Shown here piece by piece: positions 45,701 to 53,481 of a DNA stretch of 64,000 nt. The notes under the pieces are model-generated. The model did no database searches and was not told the origin of the DNA. It worked only from the letters and a program-made list of their open reading frames with translations. The position numbers and the translations under genes are program-made. Position 1 is the first letter of the stretch; each line of letters opens with the position of its first letter. The stretch comes from Dehalococcoides mccartyi (GTDB lineage Bacteria > Chloroflexota > Dehalococcoidia > UBA2979): contig CAMBFG010000005.1 of assembly GCA_945865925.1 (NCBI GenBank), positions 124,001-188,000 on the forward strand, given 5' to 3'.

Positions 45701-46141
45701 ATGAACCTCGACTACCGGGCCCTGGCGGACCACTGGATGCGTCGTGTTGACGAGGTCGGCCTGCTGGCTGCCGTCGACGAAATCGCCGCACCCGCCCTCA
45801 TGGTCGACAGTGGCATGGGTACGAAGGACCTCGCGGCCCTTCGCGCTCGCTTCGAGGAGATGGCCGTCGCGTTTCCAGACGCCACCGTCACGCTGGAAGA
45901 CGTCATCGTGGACGGCCCGAAGGTCTGCATCGTCCTCGACTGGCAGGGCTCGCACCTCGGCCCCCTGCGCGGGTTCCCGCCGACCGGCCGGCCCGTGAAG
46001 TTCGCCATCGTCATGGTGATGCTGATGAGCGGTTTCCTCGTGGAGCGCGTGCGGATCTTCTCAGAGGCCTTCACCGGGCCGGTGCAGATGGGCATCATCC
46101 CCGCCTTCGACGACCTCCCACAGAACGAGGGTCCGGCGTAG
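45701..46141 (+). CDS. SnoaL/NTF2-like fold protein
   Basis: A 146-residue alpha+beta-barrel protein with the SnoaL-like pattern: an N-terminal helix, DLAALRARFEEMAVAFPDATVTLEDVIVDG (split over helix and strand), HLGPLRGFPPTGRPVKF and a closing strand ending AFTGPVQMG. It may be a cyclase, a small hydrolase or a ligand-binding protein. It starts 13 bp after the HxlR gene and is probably co-transcribed. Confidence 0.65.
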   Translation: MNLDYRALADHWMRRVDEVGLLAAVDEIAAPALMVDSGMGTKDLAALRARFEEMAVAFPDATVTLEDVIVDGPKVCIVLDWQGSHLGPLRGFPPTGRPVKFAIVMVMLMSGFLVERVRIFSEAFTGPVQMGIIPAFDDLPQNEGPA

Positions 46142-46220
46142 CCCTCGGTCTCCCGCTTCGCCTCGCCCCTGCGGAACCTCACCGGTAGACTCCGGTTTCG
46201 TCACACATCAACTGACCGGG

Positions 46221-47495
46221 GTGGCCGTGCGCCGCAAACTGACCCGTCCGTTCTACGGCTGGTGGATCGTCGGCGCTGCCGTCGTCCTCCAGGCGCTGCC
46301 CGCTGGCCTCCTGCAGCAGGCATACGGTGCCTACGTCGTCCTCCTCGAGCGCGAGTTCGGGTGGAGCCGTACGACGCTCTCTGGCGCGTTCTCCGTGGTG
46401 CGGATGGAGGAGGGCCTCCTCGGTCCGTTGCAGGGCTGGATGCTCGACCGCTTCGGCCCGCGCACCGTTATGCGCGTCGGCAATGTGATCTTCGCTGGGG
46501 GCTTCTTCGTCTTCGCCCAGATCAACTCCGTCGTCGGGTTCTACGCCGCCTTCATGATCATGGCCATCGGTGCCTCGCTTGCCGGCTTCCTCTCCGTCAC
46601 CACCGCGATCGTGAACTGGTTCGACCGCAAGCGATCGATGGCCATGGGGATTGCGCTGCTCGGCACCGCCGTCGGCGGGCTGATGCTGCCACTCGTCGTC
46701 CTCGGCCTGGAGAACTGGGGCTGGCGCGCGATGGCCAACATCTCCGGTGCCATCATCCTCGTCGTCGGCCTGCCATTCGTGCAGATCGTCCGCCACAAGC
46801 CCGAGCAGTACGGCCTGCTCCCGGACGGCCGCACCCCCGACGCCATCGTCACCGTCGACGGCGTCGAGGTCACACCCTCACCACAGCCGGAGCAGGCCTC
46901 GTTCACCACACGCGACGCGATGCGCACGCGCGCCTTCTGGTTCATCTCGCTCTCGCACACCGCGTCGGTGCTCGTGGTCTCCGTCGTGATGGTGCATTTC
47001 GTCGCCTACGCGACGACCGACCTCGGCTACTCGTTGAGCGCGGCCGCCGGCATCGTCACGCTGCAGACCATCACCAACCTCATCGGCCGCCCCCTCGGTG
47101 GCTGGCTCGCCGACCGCACCAGTTCGAGACTCGTCACCGCCGTTGCGATGCTCGGCCACGCCACCGCGCTGCTCCTGCTCGCCTACGCCGAGGCCGGTTG
47201 GATGGTCATCGCGTTTGCCCTGCTCAACGGCCTCGCCTGGGGCGCGCGCGTGCCGGTGGTGGTGTCGATGCGCGCGGAGTACTTCGGCGCGAAGTCGTTC
47301 GGCGCCATCATGGGCGTCTCATCGTTGGTGGTAACGCTAGGCGGCGTCATCGCGCCAGTCGTCGCCGCCTGGGCCTACGACGCGACCGGCTCCTACACGA
47401 TGTCCTTCACGATCCTCGCGATCCTCGCCGCCCTCGGATCGCTCTTCCTCGTCTTCCTGCCGAAGCCCACCAAAGCCCCCGAACCCGGTTTATAG
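46221..47495 (+). CDS. MFS transporter, oxalate/formate or monocarboxylate type
   Basis: A 424-residue twelve-helix transporter. RPFYGWWIVGAAVVLQALPAG, REFGWSRTTLSGAFSV and GWMLDRFGPRTVM match the OFA/monocarboxylate-porter group, which carries small organic acids. A long central loop (about 195-230) precedes helix 7. The GTG at 46221 or one six bases later may be the start. Co-location with HxlR and SnoaL-like genes is the only context for substrate. Confidence 0.8.
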   Translation: MAVRRKLTRPFYGWWIVGAAVVLQALPAGLLQQAYGAYVVLLEREFGWSRTTLSGAFSVVRMEEGLLGPLQGWMLDRFGPRTVMRVGNVIFAGGFFVFAQINSVVGFYAAFMIMAIGASLAGFLSVTTAIVNWFDRKRSMAMGIALLGTAVGGLMLPLVVLGLENWGWRAMANISGAIILVVGLPFVQIVRHKPEQYGLLPDGRTPDAIVTVDGVEVTPSPQPEQASFTTRDAMRTRAFWFISLSHTASVLVVSVVMVHFVAYATTDLGYSLSAAAGIVTLQTITNLIGRPLGGWLADRTSSRLVTAVAMLGHATALLLLAYAEAGWMVIAFALLNGLAWGARVPVVVSMRAEYFGAKSFGAIMGVSSLVVTLGGVIAPVVAAWAYDATGSYTMSFTILAILAALGSLFLVFLPKPTKAPEPGL

Positions 47496-47555
47496 CGCGA
47501 CCCAGTCGAGGGCAACGCGCACCCACCCAGCGCGACGCCGTTGCGACGTGTCAGG

Positions 47556-47576
47556 TTCCCCCTCCTTGGGAGGGAA
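47556..47576. repeat. CCCTCC/GGAGGG hairpin after the MFS gene
   Basis: An imperfect inverted repeat (TTCCC-CCTCC and GGGAGGGAA around a short loop) 60 bp past the MFS stop. It resembles the hairpins at 58962-59031. No T-tract follows, so it is either a factor-dependent terminator or a dispersed repeat. Confidence 0.4.
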
Positions 47577-47615
47577 GTGCACAACTCTTCCACCTGCCCT
47601 GACGGCACGATGAGG

Positions 47616-47621
47616 GATACT
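47616..47621 (+). promoter_or_regulatory. -10-like box of a leaderless promoter (P-loop kinase gene)
   Basis: GATACT with exactly 6 nt to the ATG at 47628. No ribosome-binding site is seen. Confidence 0.4.
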
Positions 47622-47627
47622 GGCACG

Positions 47628-48170
47628 ATGGGTGATGCCGCCGCTGCGATAGGTCGCCGCATCCTCGTAACCGGGTTACCGGGGTCGGGGAAGAGCACGT
47701 TCTCGGGCTCGCTTGCCGCGAGGACTGGGTTGCCGCTCATTTATCTCGACCTCCATTTTTGGAAGCCCGGCTGGGTTGCACCGCCGGAGGACGAGTGGCG
47801 TGAGAAGCAACGCGGCCTGCTCGCCGGTGACGCGTGGATCGCCGATGGCAACTACCACGAGACACTCGACCTCCGCCTCGAACGCGCAGACACCGTTGTG
47901 GTTCTCGAGATGCCCTGGTGGGTGTGCTCGGGACGCGCGCTCCGACGCGGCCTGCGGAAGCCGGGCGAGCTGCCCGAAGGGTGCGAACAGTCGGCCTGGC
48001 GCCAATTGCGCGATGGGTGCCGTATGGCTGTCGTCGCTTGGCGGAAGCGCCGCTCAGAGCCCGAGCGCGAGCACGAGATCATTTCGCAGCATGGACAGCA
48101 TGTGGCGCTTCACGTGCTCAAGTCCAAGCGGGCAGTCAGGGAGTTCCTCGACGGTTTAGACGAGCGATAG
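47628..48170 (+). CDS. P-loop kinase, adenylate-kinase-like (topology-modulation group)
   Basis: A 180-residue NTP-binding protein. RRILVTGLPGSGKSTFSGSL carries the Walker A motif near the N-terminus, then LIYLDLHFWKPGW, WIADGNYHETLDLRLERADT and an Arg-rich lid with SGRALRRGLRK. The pattern fits the FlaR/topology-modulation and adenylate-kinase-like proteins, whose substrate is uncertain. The ATG at 47628 is just before the P-loop region. Confidence 0.75.
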   Translation: MGDAAAAIGRRILVTGLPGSGKSTFSGSLAARTGLPLIYLDLHFWKPGWVAPPEDEWREKQRGLLAGDAWIADGNYHETLDLRLERADTVVVLEMPWWVCSGRALRRGLRKPGELPEGCEQSAWRQLRDGCRMAVVAWRKRRSEPEREHEIISQHGQHVALHVLKSKRAVREFLDGLDER

Positions 48171-48311
48171 CCGAGGTAGACCGGAGCGGGGTAGGGACTG
48201 CCTGCGTCGCAGGCGCAGCAGAACGGCTCGCTCGAACCACAGAGCAGTCGGGCGTCCAACATCGAGGTACGCGAGACAGCCGAGGTCGATCAGAGGTCTA
48301 CGGAGAAAGCC

Positions 48312-48923
48312 CTACGCCCGCACCGACTGCAGCAGCCGGTCGACCGCGTCACCCACCGCCCGACGCGTCCCCGCTGCATCCGAGGCCAGCGCGATCATGT
48401 GCGCCGCTTCGCTCGCGACACCACGGAGCAGATGCGCGATCTCCTCGATCCCCATGCTCGGGTCGAGGTGGCCAGAAGTGCGCAGACCCGTCAGACCGTT
48501 GCGCAGCATCGCCAGGCTCGCGTCCACCTCGCGCCAGCGCTCCCAGCCCAGCACGCTCGGCGCGTCCAGTAGCAGGATCCGACGCACTGTCGGGTCCATC
48601 GAATGGTCCAGGTACACATCGAACCCCGCGCGGAACTTGTCCCACGGCTCGCCAGCGGCGTTCCGAGACGCGGTTCCGATGCGCTCACGCATCTCCGCCT
48701 GCACCTCGATGAACACCGCCTCGAACAGGTCACGCTTGTCGCGGAAATGGTGGTACAGCGCGCCGCGGGTCACGCCCGCCTGCTGCACGATCTCCTCGGT
48801 CGCGGTGCCGGCGTAACCGCGTTCCGCGAAGAGCGAGCGCGCCACGACCATCAGGTTCGCGCGCGTGCGGTCGGCCTGCTCGGCCTTCCGGCTGCGGTCC
48901 GTGCTGTCAGCGACTGTCGTCAC
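48312..48923 (-). CDS. TetR-family transcriptional regulator
   Basis: A 203-residue repressor. The helix-turn-helix is in the N-terminal third: ARSLFAERGYAGTATEEI and QQAGVTRGALYHHFRDKRDLF. The C-terminal ligand domain is all helical (RGVASEAAHMIALASDA). The GTG at 48923 is the start. It lies just upstream of the LLM oxidoreductase gene in the same direction of reading on the minus strand, 100 bp apart, and may control it or itself. Confidence 0.9.
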   Translation of the reverse strand: MTTVADSTDRSRKAEQADRTRANLMVVARSLFAERGYAGTATEEIVQQAGVTRGALYHHFRDKRDLFEAVFIEVQAEMRERIGTASRNAAGEPWDKFRAGFDVYLDHSMDPTVRRILLLDAPSVLGWERWREVDASLAMLRNGLTGLRTSGHLDPSMGIEEIAHLLRGVASEAAHMIALASDAAGTRRAVGDAVDRLLQSVRA

Positions 48924-48961
48924 GGGCGCCCTCGATGCCGTTGCGTCTCGGTCGAGTACGC

Positions 48962-48984
48962 TCGGATCCGTACTGTACGTCCGA
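48962..48984. promoter_or_regulatory. Candidate TetR operator
   Basis: An imperfect palindrome, TCGGATCCGTAC followed by TGTACGTCCGA, in the 100-bp gap before the TetR gene. Its length and position suit autoregulation, although the arms are offset by one base. Confidence 0.35.
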
Positions 48985-49022
48985 ATCTGGCCTCCGGGCT
49001 ACGTTCTCCTGAGGCAGGGCCG

Positions 49023-49940
49023 TCAGGCATCCGCCACCAGCCGCCGCACCTCGCCGAGGCGTCTCACAGATTCGAGGACGAGCGCCGGGTCAGTCACCAG
49101 GTCGCGAATGATGATGTCTGTGTACCCCGCGTCCGCCAGCGTCCGGAACTGCTCCGCCACCTGCTCCACGGAGCCCCACACGAGGGCTGACGGGTCGAAC
49201 CCGCGATACCCCCGCGCGAGGATAGGCGCGACGGTCCGCCGTGCCTCCTCGGGGTTACTCCCCACGTAGATGTCGCGTCGAATCGCCACCGCCTTCGGCT
49301 TTCGCCCGTGCGCGACCGAGCGGTCGAGGTACATCGCGGCGTGCTCGCGCGCCGTCACCGGCGTCAGGCCGGGGTCGGCGAGCCACCCGTCACCGAGGCG
49401 TGCCGCGCGGTCGATCGTCGCCGGCACAGACCCGCCGATCCACACCTCGATGGGTTCGGAGGGGACGGGCGCCACGCGGGCGGCGCTGAACGGATAGCGG
49501 CGGCTGCCGCTCACGCTCTCGCCGCCCCAGAGGGCACGCACCGTCTCCAGGCATTCCTCGAAGCGGGAGGGTCGATGCGTCGGGTTCACGCCGAGGGCCG
49601 CGAACGCGGGATCGTCCGCCGCACCTACCGCGCACTGCATGATGAACCGCCCCTGCGCGATGCTCGCGAGGGTGCCCACCTGCTCCGCGAGCAGCACCGG
49701 GTGCCACAGCGGCAGCAGGTACAGCGCCCCCGCCGGCCGTTCGTCCCACTCTGCCAGCAGCCGTCCGAGGATCGGCGAGTTCTGGTAGTACTTCCCCGGC
49801 CCGGTGCTGTGGTGGTCGCCCACAAACAGCGAGTCCAGCCCCGCCGCATTCGCCGTGCGTGTCCGCTCGATCATCCATTGAGCGCCCTCGCGCGCGTCGT
49901 CCGTGCGGTGCGAACTCGACAGCGACACCCCGATGCGCAT
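49023..49940 (-). CDS. LLM-class flavin-dependent oxidoreductase
   Basis: A 305-residue luciferase-like enzyme starting MRIGVSLSSSHRTDDAREGA at the ATG at 49940, behind AAGGGG. SLFVGDHHSTG, QCAVGAADDPAFAALG and VWIGGSVPATIDRAARLGDGW are characteristic. Electron donor (F420 or FMN) and substrate are unknown. It follows a VanY-type gene by 17 bp. Confidence 0.85.
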   Translation of the reverse strand: MRIGVSLSSSHRTDDAREGAQWMIERTRTANAAGLDSLFVGDHHSTGPGKYYQNSPILGRLLAEWDERPAGALYLLPLWHPVLLAEQVGTLASIAQGRFIMQCAVGAADDPAFAALGVNPTHRPSRFEECLETVRALWGGESVSGSRRYPFSAARVAPVPSEPIEVWIGGSVPATIDRAARLGDGWLADPGLTPVTAREHAAMYLDRSVAHGRKPKAVAIRRDIYVGSNPEEARRTVAPILARGYRGFDPSALVWGSVEQVAEQFRTLADAGYTDIIIRDLVTDPALVLESVRRLGEVRRLVADA

Positions 49941-49957
49941 GTCACGCCCCTTGCTCG

Positions 49958-50731
49958 CTAGCCGCGCGCTTTCAATGCCTCGAGGTACTCGATTAGCGTC
50001 TTGCCGGAAGCGCGCCACTCCTGCGCGGCCGCCACGCCGATATAGCGGAAGTGCCACGGCTCGTAGATGTAGCCGGTGATCGGCTCCCCACCTGGCGGGT
50101 AACTCATCGCGAACCCGAACCGATAGGCATTGGCCGCGAGCCAGCGGCCGGACGGCGAGACCGCGAAGGACTCGACTAACTCCCATCCATTCGAGGGATC
50201 GGAGAAGTCCGCCGTCGTCCCCAACTGGTGCTCACTGTGCCCCGGCACGGCGCTCTCACGTCGTGCCTGGGCCTCCCCCATCACGCTCACCCAGTAGGCG
50301 AACGTCCGTGCCTGCTCGCCGTACGAGCGATACGCCGATTCGACTCGTAATGAGACGCCATCCGCCGCCGCTGCCGCGATCATCGGGCGCATCGCCTCGA
50401 TCACGTCGCCGCGCAGCTGCTGGCCGGCCTCCCCCTCAGCGTGCCACGCCGCCGGGATCGCCTGCAGACCGGGCGGCGTGTACCCGTCCGGCAGAGCGCG
50501 CTGCTTGTCCACGATGACGTGGAGGTCGCTCTGGAATGGCGCAGTGAACCGCACGCCTGGAGCAGGTGCGCCTGTCACGCCAGCCGACCGGATCGGCGCG
50601 GTCGCGGACGGGGAGGCTGCCTTTGTGGGGCTCGGCTGGTTGGAGCCACATCCGAGGAGGGCCGCCGAAGCCATGCCAGCCGCGAGCCGTGCGCTGTCCC
50701 CCAGGAATCGACGTCGCCCGAGAATCTGCAT
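49958..50731 (-). CDS. VanY-type D-alanyl-D-alanine carboxypeptidase, Tat-exported lipoprotein
   Basis: A 257-residue M15B peptidase that trims peptidoglycan side chains. The N-terminus has RRRFLG (Tat-like twin arginine) and a lipobox ALLGC, predicting export and lipid anchoring. Zinc and catalytic motifs are SAYRSYGEQ, PGHSEHQLGTTADF and EPWHFRYIG. I start at the ATG at 50731 behind AGGACGAGC. It is divergent from the P450 gene. Confidence 0.9.
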   Translation of the reverse strand: MQILGRRRFLGDSARLAAGMASAALLGCGSNQPSPTKAASPSATAPIRSAGVTGAPAPGVRFTAPFQSDLHVIVDKQRALPDGYTPPGLQAIPAAWHAEGEAGQQLRGDVIEAMRPMIAAAAADGVSLRVESAYRSYGEQARTFAYWVSVMGEAQARRESAVPGHSEHQLGTTADFSDPSNGWELVESFAVSPSGRWLAANAYRFGFAMSYPPGGEPITGYIYEPWHFRYIGVAAAQEWRASGKTLIEYLEALKARG

Positions 50732-50858
50732 GCTCGTCCTCTCGACTCGTACTTCCCCTTCCACAATACGACGCCCTCCTGTGCGTCTGACCAGACCCTA
50801 CATACCGTCTGTACGCGAACGTCTACAATTCGCCCACAACCCCCCGCGAGGAGCCCCG

Positions 50859-52118
50859 ATGCCCATCTTGCGCACGCTGATCCGGCCCGTCGCCATTCGC
50901 GTCCTCGCCTTCAACGAGCGGCGTAAGAGCGGCGTCGTGTGGAACCCCCTGTCGAGCGGCTACCAGCAGGATCCTGTCCCCACCTACACCGCCCTGCGTG
51001 AGGGCGACCCCATCCACTACTCCGAGATCCTCCGGGGCTGGGTCGTCTCCCGCTACGAGGACATCGATGCCGTCCTGCGTGACCACAAGCGCTTCTCGAA
51101 CGCCTCGCGGCTACCGGAGAATGCCGAGGCGATGGCGGACGCCCACTTCGCACCCTCCATGCTGCTGGTTGACCAGCCCGACCACACCCGCCTGCGCTCC
51201 CTCGTGAACCACGCCTTCACCCCGAAGGCCGTCGAGGCCATCCGCCCGCGCATCGAGGCGTTCACGGACGACCTCATCGCCGCGGTCGGCGACGCGAAGC
51301 GCTTCGACCTGATGCAGGCGATCGCGGTGCCGCTGCCGGTCGCGGTGATCTCGGACATGATCGGCATCCCGCAGTCGGATCGTGCGCGGTTCAAGGTGTG
51401 GTCGGACGCCGTCGCCAAGTCGATCGAGCCGACGATGTCGCCTCACGAACTGACCGAGGCCACCCGCGCCCGCGAGGCCCTGCGCGACTACTTCGGCCCG
51501 CTGATCGAGGAGCGTCGCGAGCACCCGCAGGACGATCTCATCACCGCGCTCGTCCGTGCCGAAGATCAGGGCGACCGCCTCTCCCACGCCGAGGTCATCT
51601 CCACGCTCAACCTGCTGCTCATCGCGGGGAACGAGACCACCACCAACCTCATCGGTAACGGCATGCTCGCGCTGCTGCGCCGCCCCGCCGCCCTCGCCCA
51701 CGTCGCCCAACACCCCGAGGCGATCGAGGCCGCCGTCGAGGAGATGCTGCGCTTCGACTCGCCCGTGCAGGTAAACGGCCGCACCGCCCTCGAAGACCTC
51801 GAGATCGGCGGCCAACTCATCACCAAAGGCCAGCGCGTCGTCCTGCTCCAGGGCGCCGGAAACCACGACCCTCACCACTTCGAGGCTTCCGAGGACTTCG
51901 ACCCTTCGCGCGGCGACCCCACCAAGGGCGACAAGTCCCACCTCGCCTTCGGCCGCGGCATCCACCACTGCCTCGGCGCCCCACTCGCGAGGATGGAGGC
52001 GCAGATCGTCTTCCCGCGCATCCTCGCCCGCTGGCCCGCCATCCGCCTCGCCGCCGAACCCCGCTTCCGCGACAACGTCGTCCTCCGAGGCGTCACCACC
52101 CTCGACGTCACCGTCTAG
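50859..52118 (+). CDS. Cytochrome P450
   Basis: A 419-residue soluble haem monooxygenase. The I-helix oxygen-activation motif is LLIAGNETTTN, the ExxR pair is in VEEMLRFDSP, and the haem-thiolate loop is FGRGIHHCLGAPLAR. The ATG at 50859 is preceded by GAGGAG; a TACAAT at 50824-50829 may be the -10 box. No ferredoxin gene adjoins it, so the redox partner must be elsewhere. Substrate unknown. Confidence 0.95.
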   Translation: MPILRTLIRPVAIRVLAFNERRKSGVVWNPLSSGYQQDPVPTYTALREGDPIHYSEILRGWVVSRYEDIDAVLRDHKRFSNASRLPENAEAMADAHFAPSMLLVDQPDHTRLRSLVNHAFTPKAVEAIRPRIEAFTDDLIAAVGDAKRFDLMQAIAVPLPVAVISDMIGIPQSDRARFKVWSDAVAKSIEPTMSPHELTEATRAREALRDYFGPLIEERREHPQDDLITALVRAEDQGDRLSHAEVISTLNLLLIAGNETTTNLIGNGMLALLRRPAALAHVAQHPEAIEAAVEEMLRFDSPVQVNGRTALEDLEIGGQLITKGQRVVLLQGAGNHDPHHFEASEDFDPSRGDPTKGDKSHLAFGRGIHHCLGAPLARMEAQIVFPRILARWPAIRLAAEPRFRDNVVLRGVTTLDVTV

Positions 52119-52182
52119 CCACTCCCCCCACCCATCGAGGTACCCTCGACCCCTCGCTACGCCCCTCGAAGGGAGCCCTCCG

Positions 52183-52395
52183 ATGTGCCGATCGATCAAG
52201 CGTCTGCGCCAACCCAAAGGCAGCGACCAACCCCCCGCCACCGACGAAGAGATCCGCGCCGCCGCACTCCAGTTCATCCGCAAAGTCAGCGGCTACCAGC
52301 GCCCCGCCCCCGCGAACGCCCCCGCCTTCGACCTCGCTGTCGACGACGTCGCCGTCATCACGCATCGACTGCTGGCGGCGCTGCCGAAGCCGTAA
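52183..52395 (+). CDS. DUF2277 small protein
   Basis: A 70-residue protein matching DUF2277: MCRSIKRLRQPKG, then ATDEEIRAAALQFIRKVSG, an AFDLAVDDVAVITHRLLAAL helix and a Pro-Lys-Pro end. Its last nine codons lie inside one copy of the direct repeat also found at 53430. It follows the P450 gene by 64 bp. The family's role is unknown. Confidence 0.85.
   Translation: MCRSIKRLRQPKGSDQPPATDEEIRAAALQFIRKVSGYQRPAPANAPAFDLAVDDVAVITHRLLAALPKP
52369..52394 (+). repeat. Direct repeat, copy 1 (3' end of the DUF2277 gene)
   Basis: A 26-bp segment repeated at 53430-53455 with a single mismatch (G here, A there). The two copies bracket the XRE/DUF2975 gene pair and its AT-rich promoter. Confidence 0.8.
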
Positions 52396-52432
52396 GCGGA
52401 CGGAGCCTGCCTTTGATCGCGGGAAGCCACGA

Positions 52433-52726
52433 TCAGGCGTTCAACGGCTCCGCCTCCGGGCCCCGGACCTCGCGCCGGATCGCCTCGGTCGCAGTGCTTC
52501 TCGACCGAGCGGGCCGAGGGGCGTCGGGCCGGTACTCAAGGAGGTCGCCGGGCTGGCAGTCCAGGGCACGGCAGATGCCCTCGAGCGTCGAGAAGCGAAC
52601 GGCTCTCGCCTTGCCGTTCTTCAGGATGGAGAGGTTGGCCATCGTGATGCCGACTCGCTCAGCGAGCTCGGTGACGCTCATCTTCCGCTTGGCCAGCATC
52701 ACGTCGATGTTGACGATCGTCGCCAT
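52433..52726 (-). CDS. XRE-family regulator (YozG-like)
   Basis: A 97-residue helix-turn-helix protein starting MATIVNIDVMLAKRKMS at the ATG at 52726, behind GAGGTT. The motif reads ELAERVGITMANLSILKNGKA with RFSTLEGICRALDCQPGDLLEY after it, the YozG-type pattern. The ten residues preceding could be included from an ATG at 52753 inside the upstream gene. Such regulators pair with DUF2975 membrane proteins, which is the case here. Confidence 0.88.
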   Translation of the reverse strand: MATIVNIDVMLAKRKMSVTELAERVGITMANLSILKNGKARAVRFSTLEGICRALDCQPGDLLEYRPDAPRPARSRSTATEAIRREVRGPEAEPLNA

Positions 52727-52736
52727 GGATACAACC

Positions 52737-53213
52737 TCAGACCGTGAGGTCATGCTCTAACTGGAGGTCGACGGCGTTCTGGAGGACACGTTCGAGCACA
52801 GCGGCTGCCGTCGCGGCCACGAGCCCGATCAGGCTCGCGAAGATCCCCATCGCCACGGCGCCGGCGTGATCGTCGTCGACCCCGAGGACGATGTAGACCT
52901 CGGCGCCAACGATGAACCCGATGACGGCCAGGGCGCAGTACCTGATCGACCGCAAGCCACGGATCGCACCTGGCGAGAACGCCTCGCCCTGCCCCACGTA
53001 GCCCAGCAACTTGAACGCCTGGTACAGCCCGAAGAAGAACGGGAGAGACCCCACGTACGCGTAGACGAGGAACGGATCGCGGAAGTAGATCGTCGCCTGG
53101 TCGGCGTTCACGTTCCGGCCCTCGACCTGCGGTTCCCAGAGCATGCCCGCCAGCACGCCGGCTCCGACGAGCAGGATCACCGCCCTCAGGAAGAAGATCG
53201 CACTGCGCGTCAT
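52737..53213 (-). CDS. DUF2975 membrane protein
   Basis: A 158-residue protein with four transmembrane helices (about 7-27, 48-68, 87-110, 120-142), matching DUF2975. The ATG at 53213 lies behind GAGGTG. It is the first gene of a two-gene unit with the XRE regulator 10 bp downstream. The pairing is common in Firmicutes and Actinobacteria; the function is unknown. Confidence 0.82.
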   Translation of the reverse strand: MTRSAIFFLRAVILLVGAGVLAGMLWEPQVEGRNVNADQATIYFRDPFLVYAYVGSLPFFFGLYQAFKLLGYVGQGEAFSPGAIRGLRSIRYCALAVIGFIVGAEVYIVLGVDDDHAGAVAMGIFASLIGLVAATAAAVLERVLQNAVDLQLEHDLTV

Positions 53214-53247
53214 AGGTGGCACCTCACATGCGTGTCCGGTGGCTCAC

Positions 53248-53276
53248 ATGCTACGGTCAGATTTATCGTTAGTCAA
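53248..53276 (-). promoter_or_regulatory. Promoter of the DUF2975-XRE unit
   Basis: On the minus strand, TTGACT (53276-53271), a 17-bp spacer and TAGCAT (53253-53248). It lies in the most AT-rich stretch of the window (53260-53295), which may hold the regulator's operator. Confidence 0.55.
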
Positions 53277-53429
53277 TATATTATTGTTGTTAAACAGTAG
53301 TCGTCGAATGCTCCCCGCCCGAGATCACCGCCCTCCTCGCCACCCGCATCATCTGCGACACCCTCGGCTGCCAGGTCCGCGCTGGGCATTTGCCGAGACG
53401 CAAGCGGTAGGCGGCGGCACGGCGGCCGC

Positions 53430-53455
53430 CTGCTGGCGGCACTGCCGAAGCCGTA
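53430..53455 (+). repeat. Direct repeat, copy 2
   Basis: The second copy of the 26-bp DUF2277 3'-end sequence, differing at one base. In frame it still reads Leu-Leu-Ala-Ala-Leu-Pro-Lys-Pro-stop with no gene body before it, so it is a remnant of a duplicated or interrupted DUF2277 gene. Confidence 0.75.
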
Positions 53456-53481
53456 GGGGCCGGGAAGGGAATGAGCGAGGC

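Noticed and set aside
48171-48311. A short palindrome (GCCTGCG/CGCAGGC) downstream of the kinase gene
   Set aside because: It could be a terminator but has a very short loop and no T-tract; support is too weak to list.
53300-53410. A 36-codon open stretch ending at 53410 (peptide with CSPPEIT and CDTLGCQVR)
   Set aside because: It has no start codon and an in-frame stop just upstream. It may be a remnant of a gene but is too short to name.
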